From positions 62,001 through 126,000 of the forward strand of contig CAWACW010000012.1 of assembly GCA_963780635.1 (NCBI GenBank): 64,000 nucleotides of DNA, given 5' to 3'. Below, piece by piece: positions 8,633 to 16,419 of this stretch (its first letter is position 1; every line of letters starts with the position of its first letter). The notes under the pieces are model-generated. The model was not told where the DNA came from and did not search any database. It was given only the letters and a program-made list of their open reading frames with translations. The translations under genes and the position numbers were made by a program. The stretch is from DATEPR01 sp963780635 (GTDB lineage: Bacteria > Actinomycetota > Actinomycetes > Mycobacteriales > Pseudonocardiaceae).

Positions 8633-9065
8633 TCAATCGCTTGTGGACGCCGCCATCGACCTCGCCACCAACCGCTTCGCCGGGGAACCCTGGTCGGGCG
8701 CCGCCGCGGTCCGCCTGGACAACGGCATCATCCTCACCAGCACCGGACCAGACGCACCCAACGTCGCCGCCAGCCTCTGCCACGAAACCGGCGCCATCTG
8801 CGAAGCCTTCAAACTCGGCCGCCAGGTCACCGCCACCGTGTGTGTCACCGCCGCCGAAACCACCGGGGACTACTGGATCCTCGCCCCCTGCGGCATCTGC
8901 CAGGAACGCCTGTTCGCCTACGGCCCCGACGTCGAAGTCGGCGTCCCCCAACTCGGCGACCCCACCCGCTGGCACACCCTGCGGTTACGCGATGTCCAAC
9001 CACACTGGTACGGCCGCATCTTCACCGAACCCCCCGCGGACAACCGCGAACCCCGCGGCGCCTAA
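8622..9065 (+). CDS. Cytidine/blasticidin S deaminase-like protein
   Basis: The 147-residue protein is a small cytidine-deaminase-fold enzyme. Zinc ligands are Cys53 (in CHE, with Glu55 as proton shuttle) and Cys90/Cys93 of APCGICQERL. It should deaminate cytidine-like nucleosides or aminoacyl-nucleoside antibiotics; CHE resembles the CAE of the Cys-type zinc site. The start overlaps the end of the TetR gene by 11 nt, so translation is coupled. The stop overlaps the convergent VOC gene by 4 nt. Confidence 0.85.
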   Translation: MAVDQSLVDAAIDLATNRFAGEPWSGAAAVRLDNGIILTSTGPDAPNVAASLCHETGAICEAFKLGRQVTATVCVTAAETTGDYWILAPCGICQERLFAYGPDVEVGVPQLGDPTRWHTLRLRDVQPHWYGRIFTEPPADNREPRGA

Positions 9066-9436
9066 CGCGAACCCGACTCCAGCACCGACAGGATGTTGCC
9101 CGCCGGATCACGGAACCACGCGATCGCCGGCCCCCGCTCGTCCCGCGAGATCCCCTTCGCGTCCAACCCCGGGTACCGCTCGAACACCACCCCGCGCGCC
9201 GTCAACTCGTCCACCGCGGCCGCCACATCGGCCACCGGGAAGTTCAACGTCGTGTACGTCGCCGGCTCATGGTTCGGCTTCGGATACAACAACGTGTCCC
9301 GATCACCCTCGATGTGCAGCAACAGCATCCCGTTCGCCTCCGACGTCCGCAGCCCCAACGTCTCACCGTAGAACCGCTTCGCCGCCCCGATGTCGTCCAC
9401 CGAGTACCCGCTGAACGCCCTCGTGTGCTCGAACAT
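9062..9436 (-). CDS. VOC family (glyoxalase/bleomycin-resistance fold) protein
   Basis: The 124-residue protein has the paired beta-alpha-beta-beta-beta modules of the VOC fold: FSGYSVDDIGAAKRFYGETL at the start and WFRDPAGNILSVLE at the end, which supplies the metal-site Glu. The substrate is unknown. I use the ATG at 9436, where family members begin (MFEHTRAFSGYS); a GTG at 9463 overlapping the upstream stop (GTGA) would add nine residues and allow coupling to the SnoaL-like gene. The codons are G-rich like those of the amidase. Confidence 0.8.
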   Translation of the reverse strand: MFEHTRAFSGYSVDDIGAAKRFYGETLGLRTSEANGMLLLHIEGDRDTLLYPKPNHEPATYTTLNFPVADVAAAVDELTARGVVFERYPGLDAKGISRDERGPAIAWFRDPAGNILSVLESGSR

Positions 9437-9459
9437 CCCCGCACCCTTTCCCGCCGTGC

Positions 9460-9900
9460 TCACGGCTTGAGGTCCACAGCGGCCCGGAACGAACCGTCCA
9501 TGTAGAACGGTGTCGACTGGTGCTCATGCGCGATCAACCACGCGCCATCGACCTTCCGCAACCCCCACGTCACCCGGAACCACAGATCGAAATGCTGATT
9601 CGCCGGCAGCGACGTCGCCGAAAGCCGGTTGATGCTGTGACAGAAGGCCACCCCATCGCCCACCGTCACCGACACCTCCCGCACCTCGTAGTCCAGATCA
9701 TCACCGAACGTGCCGAACCACGCCCGCAACCCCTCGACATCCCGCACCTCGCCACCCGCCCGCGACAGCGGCGGCGCCAGACTGAACGTCACCACGTCCG
9801 ATGTGTACCTCGCCACGACCGCCGCCGCATCCTTGGCCCGCATCAACGGCACCTGACCCGCCACCAGATCACGGATCGCCAGCTCGTCACTCGACATCAC
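9460..9900 (-). CDS. SnoaL-like / NTF2-fold protein
   Basis: This is a 146-residue cone-fold protein of the SnoaL-like/SgcJ group: ELAIRDLVAGQVPLMRAKDA, then DVVTFSLAPPLSRAG, and a closing WLIAHEHQSTPFYMDG strand. Such proteins act as isomerases or hydrolases or as small-molecule-binding proteins. It is in an operon with the VOC gene downstream, with stop and possible start overlapping. The function cannot be specified further. Confidence 0.8.
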   Translation of the reverse strand: MMSSDELAIRDLVAGQVPLMRAKDAAAVVARYTSDVVTFSLAPPLSRAGGEVRDVEGLRAWFGTFGDDLDYEVREVSVTVGDGVAFCHSINRLSATSLPANQHFDLWFRVTWGLRKVDGAWLIAHEHQSTPFYMDGSFRAAVDLKP

Positions 9901-9942
9901 ACATCCCCTTCCGTCGACGCGCCCACCGGCGCTCTCACAAAG

Positions 9943-9974
9943 GGTGTCGAAACCAGGGGAGCGGTCTCGACACC
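9943..9974. promoter_or_regulatory. Imperfect inverted repeat in the SnoaL/YCII divergent region
   Basis: GGTGTCGAAACC (9943-9954) and GGTCTCGACACC (9963-9974) form 12-bp arms with one mismatch around an 8-nt centre. It lies between the divergent starts at 9900 and 10014, so it could be an operator or an RNA hairpin. Confidence 0.4.
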
Positions 9975-10013
9975 ACAGTGAGAAGATCTTTCCCCGACCA
10001 CGGAGGTCCCGCA

Positions 10014-10391
10014 GTGAAGTACGTGATCCTCATCCACAGCAACCCCACCAGCAGACACGTCTGGGACGGCCTCACCGAACAACAGCAGCTCGACTTCGCC
10101 CACGGCCACCGCGCCTTCGGCCAGTCCCTCATCGACTCCGGGGTCCTGGTCACCTCGGAAGGCCTCGTCCCCGGCGAACACGCCAAATGGGTGACCGTCA
10201 GGGACGGCGAGATCCTGGCCACCGACGGCCCCTACGCCGAGACGAAGGAATACCTCGCCGGCTTCTACGTCATCGACTGCGACAGCATGGACCAGGCCAT
10301 CGCACACGCCTCCCACGTCCCCGACGCCGCCTACAACCAGGTCGAAGTCCGGCCCGTGTTCGACTGGAGCACCATCCCGAGCGAGAGTTAG
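10014..10391 (+). CDS. YCII/DGPF domain protein
   Basis: The 125-residue protein begins MKYVILIHSNP and contains the DGPYAETKEYLAGFYVIDC block that names the DGPF/YCII family, followed by an alternating helix rich in Ala/His. YCII proteins are ferredoxin-like fold enzymes; this subgroup often sits beside ECF sigma factors, but none is adjacent here. The start is a GTG at 10014 with GGAGGT at 10002-10007. Confidence 0.85.
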   Translation: MKYVILIHSNPTSRHVWDGLTEQQQLDFAHGHRAFGQSLIDSGVLVTSEGLVPGEHAKWVTVRDGEILATDGPYAETKEYLAGFYVIDCDSMDQAIAHASHVPDAAYNQVEVRPVFDWSTIPSES

Positions 10392-10495
10392 CCCAGCGCC
10401 GCCACCCACTCGACCAACGACCGATGCGGATGGAGGGGGAGCGGTGGCCAACAACCGGTCACTCGCGCACCGGATCCCTTGGTACGTTGCCCGCC

Positions 10496-11044
10496 ATGAC
10501 CGAGCTCGAACCCGTCGCCTGGCCGCCTGCCCGGATCAGGACCAAGCGGCTCGTGCTCCGTGAGCCCGAGGCCCGGGACCGAGCGGCGTTCATCGAGCTG
10601 TTCACCTCCGCAGAGGTGGGCACCTACATCGGTGGCCCTCGACCCCAGGACGAGCTCGAGCGCGCGATGCCTGAGTCGCCCAGACGACGCCCCGGCCTTT
10701 TCGTGGTCGATCTCGACGGAGAAATGATCGGCATGGTCACGCTCGATCGGCGCGACGCACAGCGCCCGGGTCACGTCCGCCCGGATGCCGCGGAGGCCGA
10801 GCTCGGCTACCTGTTCCTGCCGCAGGCGTGGGGATGCGGGTACGCCGCCGAGGCGTGCGCGGCGGCACTCGGCTGGTTCGCCGGCGCGCTTCCCAGTGAG
10901 CGGGTGGTGCTCTGCACCCAGACCGCCAACGCCCGCTCGATGCGGGTCGCGGCGAAGCTGGGGTTCACCGAGGTGGAGCGGTTCGAGGAGTACGGCGCCG
11001 AACAGTGGTTCGGCGTGTGGTCCTCAGTCACGCCGTCCGGTTGA
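10496..11044 (+). CDS. GNAT N-acetyltransferase
   Basis: The 182-residue RimJ/RimL-type acetyltransferase opens with RIRTKRLVLREPEARDRAAF. It has ELGYLFLPQAWGCGYAAEAC as the core strand and acetyl-CoA loop, and ends with NARSMRVAAKLGFTEVERFEEYGAEQ, seen in part as SMRVAAKLGFTEVERF. The substrate is unknown. It is monocistronic, 104 nt after the YCII gene, and has more mixed codon third positions than the genes to its left. Confidence 0.85.
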   Translation: MTELEPVAWPPARIRTKRLVLREPEARDRAAFIELFTSAEVGTYIGGPRPQDELERAMPESPRRRPGLFVVDLDGEMIGMVTLDRRDAQRPGHVRPDAAEAELGYLFLPQAWGCGYAAEACAAALGWFAGALPSERVVLCTQTANARSMRVAAKLGFTEVERFEEYGAEQWFGVWSSVTPSG

Positions 11045-11320
11045 GTTCGCCCGACAGCGTGGCGCCGCCACCAGGCCACGCCTCATGGCGGATCAGTGGA
11101 ATCATGTTCGCATCGGTGCAGGTCAGGCATCGTGTCGTCATCGATGATCTGCCGAGCACATGGCGCCAGCGTGTTGCGATCCGGGTGTTGCGATCGAAGC
11201 CTGCCTGGCGGCGCGAACTCCGGCATCTCCACTGGTCAGCGGCCTGCTTCGGCGACCGAGGGGGTAGGGGGACGGGCGGGACGTGGTGATCATCCGATGA
11301 GGTATCCAGACACCACTACT
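11045..11320. other. Non-coding stretch without a recognised gene
   Basis: I see no supportable gene here. Short open frames exist on both strands but resemble no family. A short direct repeat GTGTTGCGATC.GGTGTTGCGATC lies near 11172-11195. The stretch leads into the palindrome at 11325 and the probable PadR relic. Confidence 0.4.
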
Positions 11321-11324
11321 TGAC

Positions 11325-11338
11325 ATAATGTGCATTAT
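11325..11338. promoter_or_regulatory. Palindrome ATAATGTGCATTAT
   Basis: Six-bp arms ATAATG/CATTAT flank TG, in a locally AT-rich spot preceded by TTGACA at 11320-11325. The same motif with one central change (ATAATCTGCATTAT) recurs at 13197-13210. It sits directly before the remnant that resembles a PadR regulator, so it may be that gene's old operator. Confidence 0.5.
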
Positions 11339-11545
11339 CGGCACTCGCGGAGGTGCTGCAGGAGGGGCCAGTACGGCATCAGGCTCCACCAGAACGTGAG
11401 TCTCAGGGCGTCCAGCACCGCCGGGACGTGGACGTCTCAGTCGGGTGCTCGATGCCGCGCCGGAGAAACCATCGGGAACGCTCCGGCGGCAGGTGACCGA
11501 GGAAGGCGAGAGTCACCCTGTTGGGTTGATGTTGCCCCGCTTCGG
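11331..11545 (+). pseudogene. Probable PadR-family regulator relic
   Basis: Pieces resembling a PadR winged-helix N-terminus appear in different frames: ALAEVLQEGP in one frame, QYGIRLHQ and a TAGTW piece in the next, then QVTEEGES near the end. Intact PadR proteins read like LLALLQEGPQYGYQLHQEFE...TGTVWPLNVGQVY. The order and spacing fit, but at least two frameshifts separate the pieces and no continuous product is possible. This is pattern matching by eye; it could be chance. Confidence 0.4.
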
Positions 11546-11562
11546 GTGAACAGGTGGGTCGC

Positions 11563-11591
11563 GGTTGATTCGTCACGGTGACGAATCAACC
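11563..11591 (-). terminator. Hairpin terminator overlapping the oxidoreductase stop
   Basis: Thirteen-bp perfect arms GGTTGATTCGTCA (11563-11575) and TGACGAATCAACC (11579-11591) surround CGG. The stop codon of the minus-strand gene (11573-11575) lies within the stem. Confidence 0.75.
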
Positions 11592-12493
11592 AGGGCGATC
11601 TTGCCGTGCCGAGGTCCCTGAACGGCAAGCGCATGAGCATCGGCCGCCCGGGACATCGGGAACACCATCCGTAGCGGCACCCGGAACCGGCCACCCTCGG
11701 CGAGCGCCGCAGCGGCCGACAGACCGTGACGTCCATCCGGCTGACCGCCGAGCGCGCCGACAGACAGGCGAACGCCCAGCTTCGGACCGCCGAAATCAGC
11801 GATCGTGACGACCGAGTCCGCAGACCCGGTCATCTTGATCAACTCCGGCAGCGAACCCGCGCCCGCCACATCCAGCGCCTGATCGACCTCACCAACCCGC
11901 TCCGACAGTCCCGGCCCGTACGTGGCCGCACTCGCCCCCAGCCCGGCGATGAAACCCTGACTCTCCGGCCGACCAGTCCCGATCACCCGCACACCCCGGG
12001 CGATCGCCAGCTGCACGGCCACACTGCCCACACCGCCCGCTGCGCCGTCGATCAACAGGACCGTGCCCGCCCGCACGTCCAGCAGATCCAGCACCCGCGT
12101 GGCCGTCTCGACGCTCGAGCCCGCCGCCCCGGCCTGCTCCCAGGACAACGACTTCGGCTTCGCGGCCCAGAACCGCAGCACCGCGAACTCGGCGCTCGCC
12201 CCACCCAGCCGCGCGACATCGACCGTGCCGAACACCTCGTCCCCGACCGCGACCCCGGTGACACCGGCACCGACCTCGTCGACCACACCCGCCGCGTCCA
12301 CCCCCGGCACATGCGGCAACGGGAGCTTCGCGCTCGACGGCGACTGGCCCGCCCGCAACGCGATGTCGACCGGCGACACCCCGGCGGCTCTGACCCTGAT
12401 GCGCACTTCCCCTGAGCCGGCGTGCGGCTCCGGAAACGGACCGACGGTCAGCACATCGGGCGGACCGAGCCGGTCGAACTGGACTGCGAACAT
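11573..12493 (-). CDS. NADPH:quinone oxidoreductase-like MDR dehydrogenase
   Basis: The 306-residue protein is a zinc-independent medium-chain dehydrogenase of the quinone oxidoreductase group. It has an N-terminal GroES-like domain (GVSPVDIALRAGQ, PHVPGVDAAGVVDEVGAGV) and a Rossmann domain with GAAGGVGSVAVQLAIARG as the nucleotide loop. It would reduce an enone, quinone or aldehyde with NADPH. It is divergent from a TetR gene 71 nt away with a palindrome between them, so inducible repression is likely. The terminator hairpin overlaps its stop. Confidence 0.88.
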   Translation of the reverse strand: MFAVQFDRLGPPDVLTVGPFPEPHAGSGEVRIRVRAAGVSPVDIALRAGQSPSSAKLPLPHVPGVDAAGVVDEVGAGVTGVAVGDEVFGTVDVARLGGASAEFAVLRFWAAKPKSLSWEQAGAAGSSVETATRVLDLLDVRAGTVLLIDGAAGGVGSVAVQLAIARGVRVIGTGRPESQGFIAGLGASAATYGPGLSERVGEVDQALDVAGAGSLPELIKMTGSADSVVTIADFGGPKLGVRLSVGALGGQPDGRHGLSAAAALAEGGRFRVPLRMVFPMSRAADAHALAVQGPRHGKIALVDSSP

Positions 12494-12517
12494 GCGGACT
12501 ACGCTAAACCAGGAAAA

Positions 12518-12531
12518 GGAACAGCTGTTCC
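12518..12531. promoter_or_regulatory. Palindromic TetR operator candidate
   Basis: GGAACAGCTGTTCC is a perfect 14-bp palindrome, 25 nt before the oxidoreductase start and 34-47 nt before the TetR start. Its place in the divergent promoter makes it the likely site of the adjacent TetR regulator. Confidence 0.65.
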
Positions 12532-12564
12532 GGATCGTCGGTAGTGAGAGATCGGCGGACCACA

Positions 12565-13131
12565 GTGACTCGGAAACCCCGAACGGACGCCGACCGCAAC
12601 CAGCGACAGCTCATCGTGGTCGCCAGGGACGCCTTCGCCACGGATGGTCTGGACCTGCCCATTCGGGAGATCGCCCGCCGCGCCGGGCTGGGCGTGGCGA
12701 CCGTCTACCGGCACTTCCCGTCCCGCTCGGACCTCATCTCCGCCGTTCTCGACGAGCAGGTGGCCGCCTGTAGCGCGGACATGCGGGCCGCTGTCGCGGA
12801 CCCCGATCCCTGGCATGCCCTGCGCGAGGTCATCTGCCGGTTCGCCGAGCGCCAGGTCCTCGACCGTGGGCTCAACGAGGCACTGCTGGGTTCGCACTCG
12901 GCCGGCGCTGCGTTCGCCGAGCAGCGCCGCACGCACGCGGCGGCACTGGCAAGGCTCGTCGAGCGCGCTCGTAGCGCCGGCGTGGTCCGTGCCGGTGTGA
13001 CCGTCGATGATGTGCGAGTCGGCCTGTTGGCGATCGCGTCGTTCCGGGCTCTGCCACCTGACAAGGCGGCGACCGCGATCCGGCGGCTGGCCGACCTGTT
13101 GCTGGCCGGTCTGTCGGCACAGGAGTCGTGA
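12565..13131 (+). CDS. TetR/AcrR family transcriptional regulator
   Basis: The 188-residue protein has a classic TetR DNA-binding domain (ARDAFATDGLDLPIREIARR, AGLGVATVYRHFPSRSDLIS) and a helical C-terminal domain with the LLGSHSAGAAFAEQRR segment of the SbtR-like group. I use the GTG at 12565 (VTRKPRTDADRNQ), the usual family start; a GTG at 12544 would add seven residues. It most likely represses the divergent oxidoreductase and itself through the palindrome at 12518. Confidence 0.87.
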   Translation: MTRKPRTDADRNQRQLIVVARDAFATDGLDLPIREIARRAGLGVATVYRHFPSRSDLISAVLDEQVAACSADMRAAVADPDPWHALREVICRFAERQVLDRGLNEALLGSHSAGAAFAEQRRTHAAALARLVERARSAGVVRAGVTVDDVRVGLLAIASFRALPPDKAATAIRRLADLLLAGLSAQES

Positions 13132-13187
13132 CGGCAAGATCACCCGCGACCCTCCCCCGAGGGAGGAGTGGCCCCTTCCCTACCCCT

Positions 13188-13219
13188 ATTTCATGGATAA
13201 TCTGCATTATCCATGAAAT
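13188..13219. promoter_or_regulatory. Long perfect inverted repeat ATTTCATGGATAAT/ATTATCCATGAAAT
   Basis: Two 14-bp perfect arms (13188-13201 and 13206-13219) are separated by CTGC. The inner part, ATAATCTGCATTAT, is nearly identical to the palindrome at 11325. It lies downstream of both flanking genes (TetR ends 13131, the hydrolase pseudogene ends about 13240 on the other strand), so no intact gene is placed to be controlled by it. It could also fold as a terminator for TetR. Confidence 0.55.
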
Positions 13220-13239
13220 TCAACGTGCGTTGAGATCGC

Positions 13240-14041
13240 TCTCTACTGCCCCGCAGAAGGCGTCGTGGTCCTCCAGTCATGGCACGTGACCGACGTGTGG
13301 CAGCGCCACTCTGCGCACGTTCGGCAGCGCTTCGGCCAGGGAGTCCACTCCCCCTGGGCCGGATGTCCCGTGCCCCGGCGAGGATCGGGGTCGGCAGCCG
13401 CCGGCAGGCGGCGGGCCGGTCGGGTTCGTGCCAGCTGCGCTTGTCCTCGGCGTTGATGGTCGCGTTGCACTCGTGGTCGATGCCCGGCCACGGCGTGGCT
13501 ATTCGTTCGGCGAGGTGGATGGCTGTCCGGGGGTCGGTGAACTCGGCCGCCGACCATTGCAGTTCGGCCGGTTCGCGGTCTTCGGCGTCGGTGCGCTCGC
13601 GCGTGAGTAGTCGGGTGTAGCGGGGTTGGTGGGCCAGGCGTTGGGCGAGGGCGTGTTCGTAGTGTGGGTGCCAGTCGTGGCCAAGGCCGGTGCCGCTGAC
13701 GTAGCCGAGGTGACGTGCTCGGGGTGGTCGAGGGTGTAGCGAGGGGCGAGTGGGGCTCGCCAGGAGTGGCCGAGGATCGCGGTGCGCCGCAGGCGGAAGT
13801 GGCTGTGGCGGGCGTCGAGGTCGGCGACGGTGGTGGCCATCGAGTAGGGGCCGTGGCGGGCGGAGTGGCCGCAGCCGCGTTGGTCCCAGCGGATTGCTTG
13901 GTGGCGAGTGTGGGTGTGGTGGTGTCGAACATGTCCCAGAGGCCGGGGTCGCCGTGGCAGCGGATGAGGGGTGGGCCGGTGCCGGTGATTGCTCGCCCAG
14001 AGGTGGTGGCCGTCGGCTGTGGTGCCGTTGTGGTGGTCCAC
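13240..14041 (-). pseudogene. Alpha/beta hydrolase (proline iminopeptidase-like), degraded
   Basis: The parts of one alpha/beta hydrolase are spread over all three minus-strand frames: DGHHLWA; GTGPPLIRCHGDPGLWDMFD (oxyanion HGxPG region, here HGDPG); WDQRGCGHSARHGPYSMATT; TAILGHSWRAPLAPRY (nucleophile elbow GHSW); HECNATINAEDKRSWHE; and LAEALPNVRRVALPHVGHVP. After GHVP a TGA replaces the expected Trp codon, and LEDHD follows in frame. At least three frameshifts plus this nonsense codon show a dead gene. The upstream start at 14041 is a GTG. Confidence 0.8.
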
Positions 14042-14160
14042 TCCCCCGCGATGGCCGTGCTGTGTTGGTTGGTGGGCAAGGTTTTCTGGTGGTGGCGTGC
14101 TGATCGGGTGAGCGGTGGGGTCGGGTTGTCGGTGGTGTGCGTTATGCAGGCGTTGTGCAG

Positions 14161-15156
14161 ATGTTGATCTCGGTTGCGGTGGAGGGTTTCTTCGCGGCGC
14201 GGCGGCCGCGGAAGGATTCGCCGCATACGACGGCGGCGTATCGGCGGGACCTGGCTGGGGTTTCGGTGTTGGTGGCCGATGTGGTGGCCCGGCCGACCGG
14301 AGAGGTGGTGGTGGCGCAGTTGTCGGCGTCGGTGTTGCGGGAGGCGTTCGGGGTGTTCGCGGATGGGCATGCGCGTAGTTCGGTGTCGCGGGCGTGGTCG
14401 ACGTGGAACCAGTTTTTGACGTTCTGTGTGGCGGAGGGGTGGTTGGCGGGTAATCCGATGGCGGCGGTGGCGCGGCCGCGGCCCACTCCCCTGTCGCCGA
14501 AGCCGTTGCGGGGTGAGGACACGCCGGAGCGGTTGTTGTCGGCTGTGGCTGTGGCTGCGGTGGAGGGTTCGGTGGCGGGTGTTGGGGGGGCGCGGGATCC
14601 GTGGCCGGAGCGTGATGTGCTGGTGGTGGCGTTGGGTTTGGTGGCGGGGTTGCGGTCGGCGGAGATGCGGGCGCTGATGGTGGGGTCGTTGGTGGGTCGT
14701 GCGGGTGAGCAGCGGTTGCATGTGCGGGGTAAGGGCAGTCGGGATCGGTCGATTCCGGTGGAGCCGGCGGTGGCGGAGTTGGTGGGGCGGTATCTGGAGT
14801 CGTGTCGGGTGCGGTTCGCGGGGGTGCGGTTGGGGCGGGCGGCGTTGTTGTTGCGGGATCGGCGGGGTGAGCCGATCGGTCGTGGGGCGTTGGAGTATTT
14901 GGTGGCGTCGTGTTATCGGCGTGCGGGGTTGCATGATCGGGTGCCGAGGGGGGCGAGTTTGCATGCGTTGCGGCACACGTTCGCGACGCGGTTGGCGGAG
15001 GATGGCGCGACGGCGTCGGAGATCATGGCGTTGTTGGGGCATGCGAGTTTGTCGACGAGTCAGAACTACATCGATGCGACGGGTCGGGAGCGGCGGGCGG
15101 CCGCTGCGGCGAACCGGACGTATCGGGTGTTGGGTCGGATCGCTGGTGGTGAGTAG
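14161..15156 (+). CDS. Tyrosine recombinase (XerC/XerD-like)
   Basis: The 331-residue protein has an N-terminal SAM-like core-binding domain (about 5-105) and a complete catalytic domain: Arg165 (AGLRSAEMR), Lys191 (RGKGSRDR), His268-xx-Arg271 (SLHALRHTF), His294 (LLGHAS) and the nucleophile Tyr303 (QNYIDAT). It could resolve dimers or integrate a mobile element. No excisionase, relaxase or tRNA is next to it. I use the ATG at 14161; a GTG at 14137 or 14155 is possible and no Shine-Dalgarno decides. Codons are rich in TTG and GCG, unlike most genes of the window. Confidence 0.88.
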   Translation: MLISVAVEGFFAARRPRKDSPHTTAAYRRDLAGVSVLVADVVARPTGEVVVAQLSASVLREAFGVFADGHARSSVSRAWSTWNQFLTFCVAEGWLAGNPMAAVARPRPTPLSPKPLRGEDTPERLLSAVAVAAVEGSVAGVGGARDPWPERDVLVVALGLVAGLRSAEMRALMVGSLVGRAGEQRLHVRGKGSRDRSIPVEPAVAELVGRYLESCRVRFAGVRLGRAALLLRDRRGEPIGRGALEYLVASCYRRAGLHDRVPRGASLHALRHTFATRLAEDGATASEIMALLGHASLSTSQNYIDATGRERRAAAAANRTYRVLGRIAGGE

Positions 15157-15159
15157 CGG

Positions 15160-15603
15160 TCAGCGGAGGCGTTCGAGGTCGCGGGCGGTGTGGTGGAGTT
15201 CGTCGGCGAGTTTGCGTAGTTCGGTGGTGGTGGCTCCGTCGTCGACGGCGGTGACGACGTCTTCGGCGGCGCAGCGCAGTTGGAACAGGCGGTCTTGCAG
15301 GTCGGCCAGTTCGGTGGCGGAGAGGATGACGGCGTCTTCGGGCAGGCCGCCGCGTTGCACGGCGGTGCGGCGTTCGTAGGCGCGTTGCCTGCAGGGTTGG
15401 GCGCAGTAGCGGCGGGGGCGGCCGACTTTGCCGTCGTCGGGCAGTGGCCGGCCGCACCAGGCGCAGTGGCGGGTGCCGCGGCCGAGGCGGTCGGGTGCGC
15501 GCAGTGGGGTGTCCTGGTGCTGGTCGGTGGGCACGATGGGCATCATGCCGGGTGGGTGGCGGCGGGGTGGGGGCGGCTCGCCGGGTGGCCATCGGTTGGT
15601 CAT
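15160..15603 (-). CDS. Small protein with a Cys-rich zinc-binding motif
   Basis: The 147-residue protein carries CAWCGRPLP followed by GRPRRYCAQPCRQRAYERR, giving four cysteines as two CxxC/CxxxC-type pairs in a basic segment, so a zinc-ribbon or FCS-like finger is likely. A heptad-like helical C-terminal half (about 80-147) could form a coiled coil. The family occurs in actinomycetes but I cannot name a function; nucleic-acid binding is a guess. The start is uncertain: ATG at 15603 has a Pro-rich leader, while ATG codons at 15546 or 15543 remove it. It ends 3 nt from the convergent recombinase stop. Confidence 0.65.
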   Translation of the reverse strand: MTNRWPPGEPPPPRRHPPGMMPIVPTDQHQDTPLRAPDRLGRGTRHCAWCGRPLPDDGKVGRPRRYCAQPCRQRAYERRTAVQRGGLPEDAVILSATELADLQDRLFQLRCAAEDVVTAVDDGATTTELRKLADELHHTARDLERLR

Positions 15604-15630
15604 CGGGATGCCATCGGGGCAGGGCAGACT

Positions 15631-16419
15631 GTGCGGGTGCGTAGTGAGCTGCCGCATCCGTATTTGGCCGGGCCGTATCCGCGGGCGTTCGCCCATCGGG
15701 GGTGGCATGTGGGCGATTTGGCGGGGATGGAGAACTCGTTGTCGGCGATGGTGCGGGCGCGGGCGGAGGGGTTTCGGTATCTGGAGACGGATGTGCAGGT
15801 CACGTCGGATGGTGTGGTGGTGGTGCACCATGACGCGGCGTTGGATCGCACGACGGATGGCCGTGGGGTGATTTCGGCGTTGCCGTGGTCGGTGGTGGGT
15901 GCGGCGCGGGTGTCGGGGCGGGAGCCGGTGTGCCGGTTGGACGTGTTGTTGGAGGAGTTGCCGGATGCGTTGTTGAACATCGATGTGAAGTCGGATGCGG
16001 CGGTGGAGCCGGTGTTGGCGACGTTGCGGCGGTGTGGTGCGTTGGGCCGGGTGTGTCTGGCGTCGTTTTCGGAGTCGCGGTTGGCGCGGTTGCGGGGGTT
16101 GGGTGGGTCGGCGTTGTTGACGTCGATGGGGCCGCGGTCGGTGTTGGGGTTGTGGTTGGGGGCTCGTCGGCTGCCGGGGTTGCCGGTGGCTGGTGCGATG
16201 GCGCAGGTGCCGGTGCGGTATGGGTGGTTGCGGGTGGTGTCGCCGGGTTTTGTGGCGGCGGCGGCGGGGCGTGGGTTGGAGGTGCATGTGTGGACGATCG
16301 ACGATGCGGATCGGATGCGGGCGTTGTTGGACGCGGGGGTGGATGGGTTGGTGAGTGACCGGCCGGATGTGTTGCGGTCGGTGTTGCGGGACCGGGGGTC
16401 GTGGGCGGAGTTGGTCTAG
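15631..16419 (+). CDS. Glycerophosphodiester phosphodiesterase
   Basis: The 262-residue protein is a GDPD-family TIM barrel. It has the catalytic His in AHRGWHVGD, the metal ligands Glu and Asp in ETDVQVTSDGVVVVHHD, and the closing WTIDDADRMRALLDAGVDG and TDRP-like SDRPDVL. It hydrolyses glycerophosphodiesters to glycerol 3-phosphate and an alcohol, and as it lacks a signal peptide it acts in the cytoplasm. The GTG at 15631 follows AGGG at 15621-15624; the next GTG at 15637 is an alternative. Only 27 nt separate it from the divergent zinc-motif gene. Confidence 0.88.
   Translation: MRVRSELPHPYLAGPYPRAFAHRGWHVGDLAGMENSLSAMVRARAEGFRYLETDVQVTSDGVVVVHHDAALDRTTDGRGVISALPWSVVGAARVSGREPVCRLDVLLEELPDALLNIDVKSDAAVEPVLATLRRCGALGRVCLASFSESRLARLRGLGGSALLTSMGPRSVLGLWLGARRLPGLPVAGAMAQVPVRYGWLRVVSPGFVAAAAGRGLEVHVWTIDDADRMRALLDAGVDGLVSDRPDVLRSVLRDRGSWAELV

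Noticed and set aside
14100..15160. tRNA attachment site next to the recombinase
   Set aside because: No tRNA arms or GTTCGA-type T-loop with matching stems were seen near the gene.
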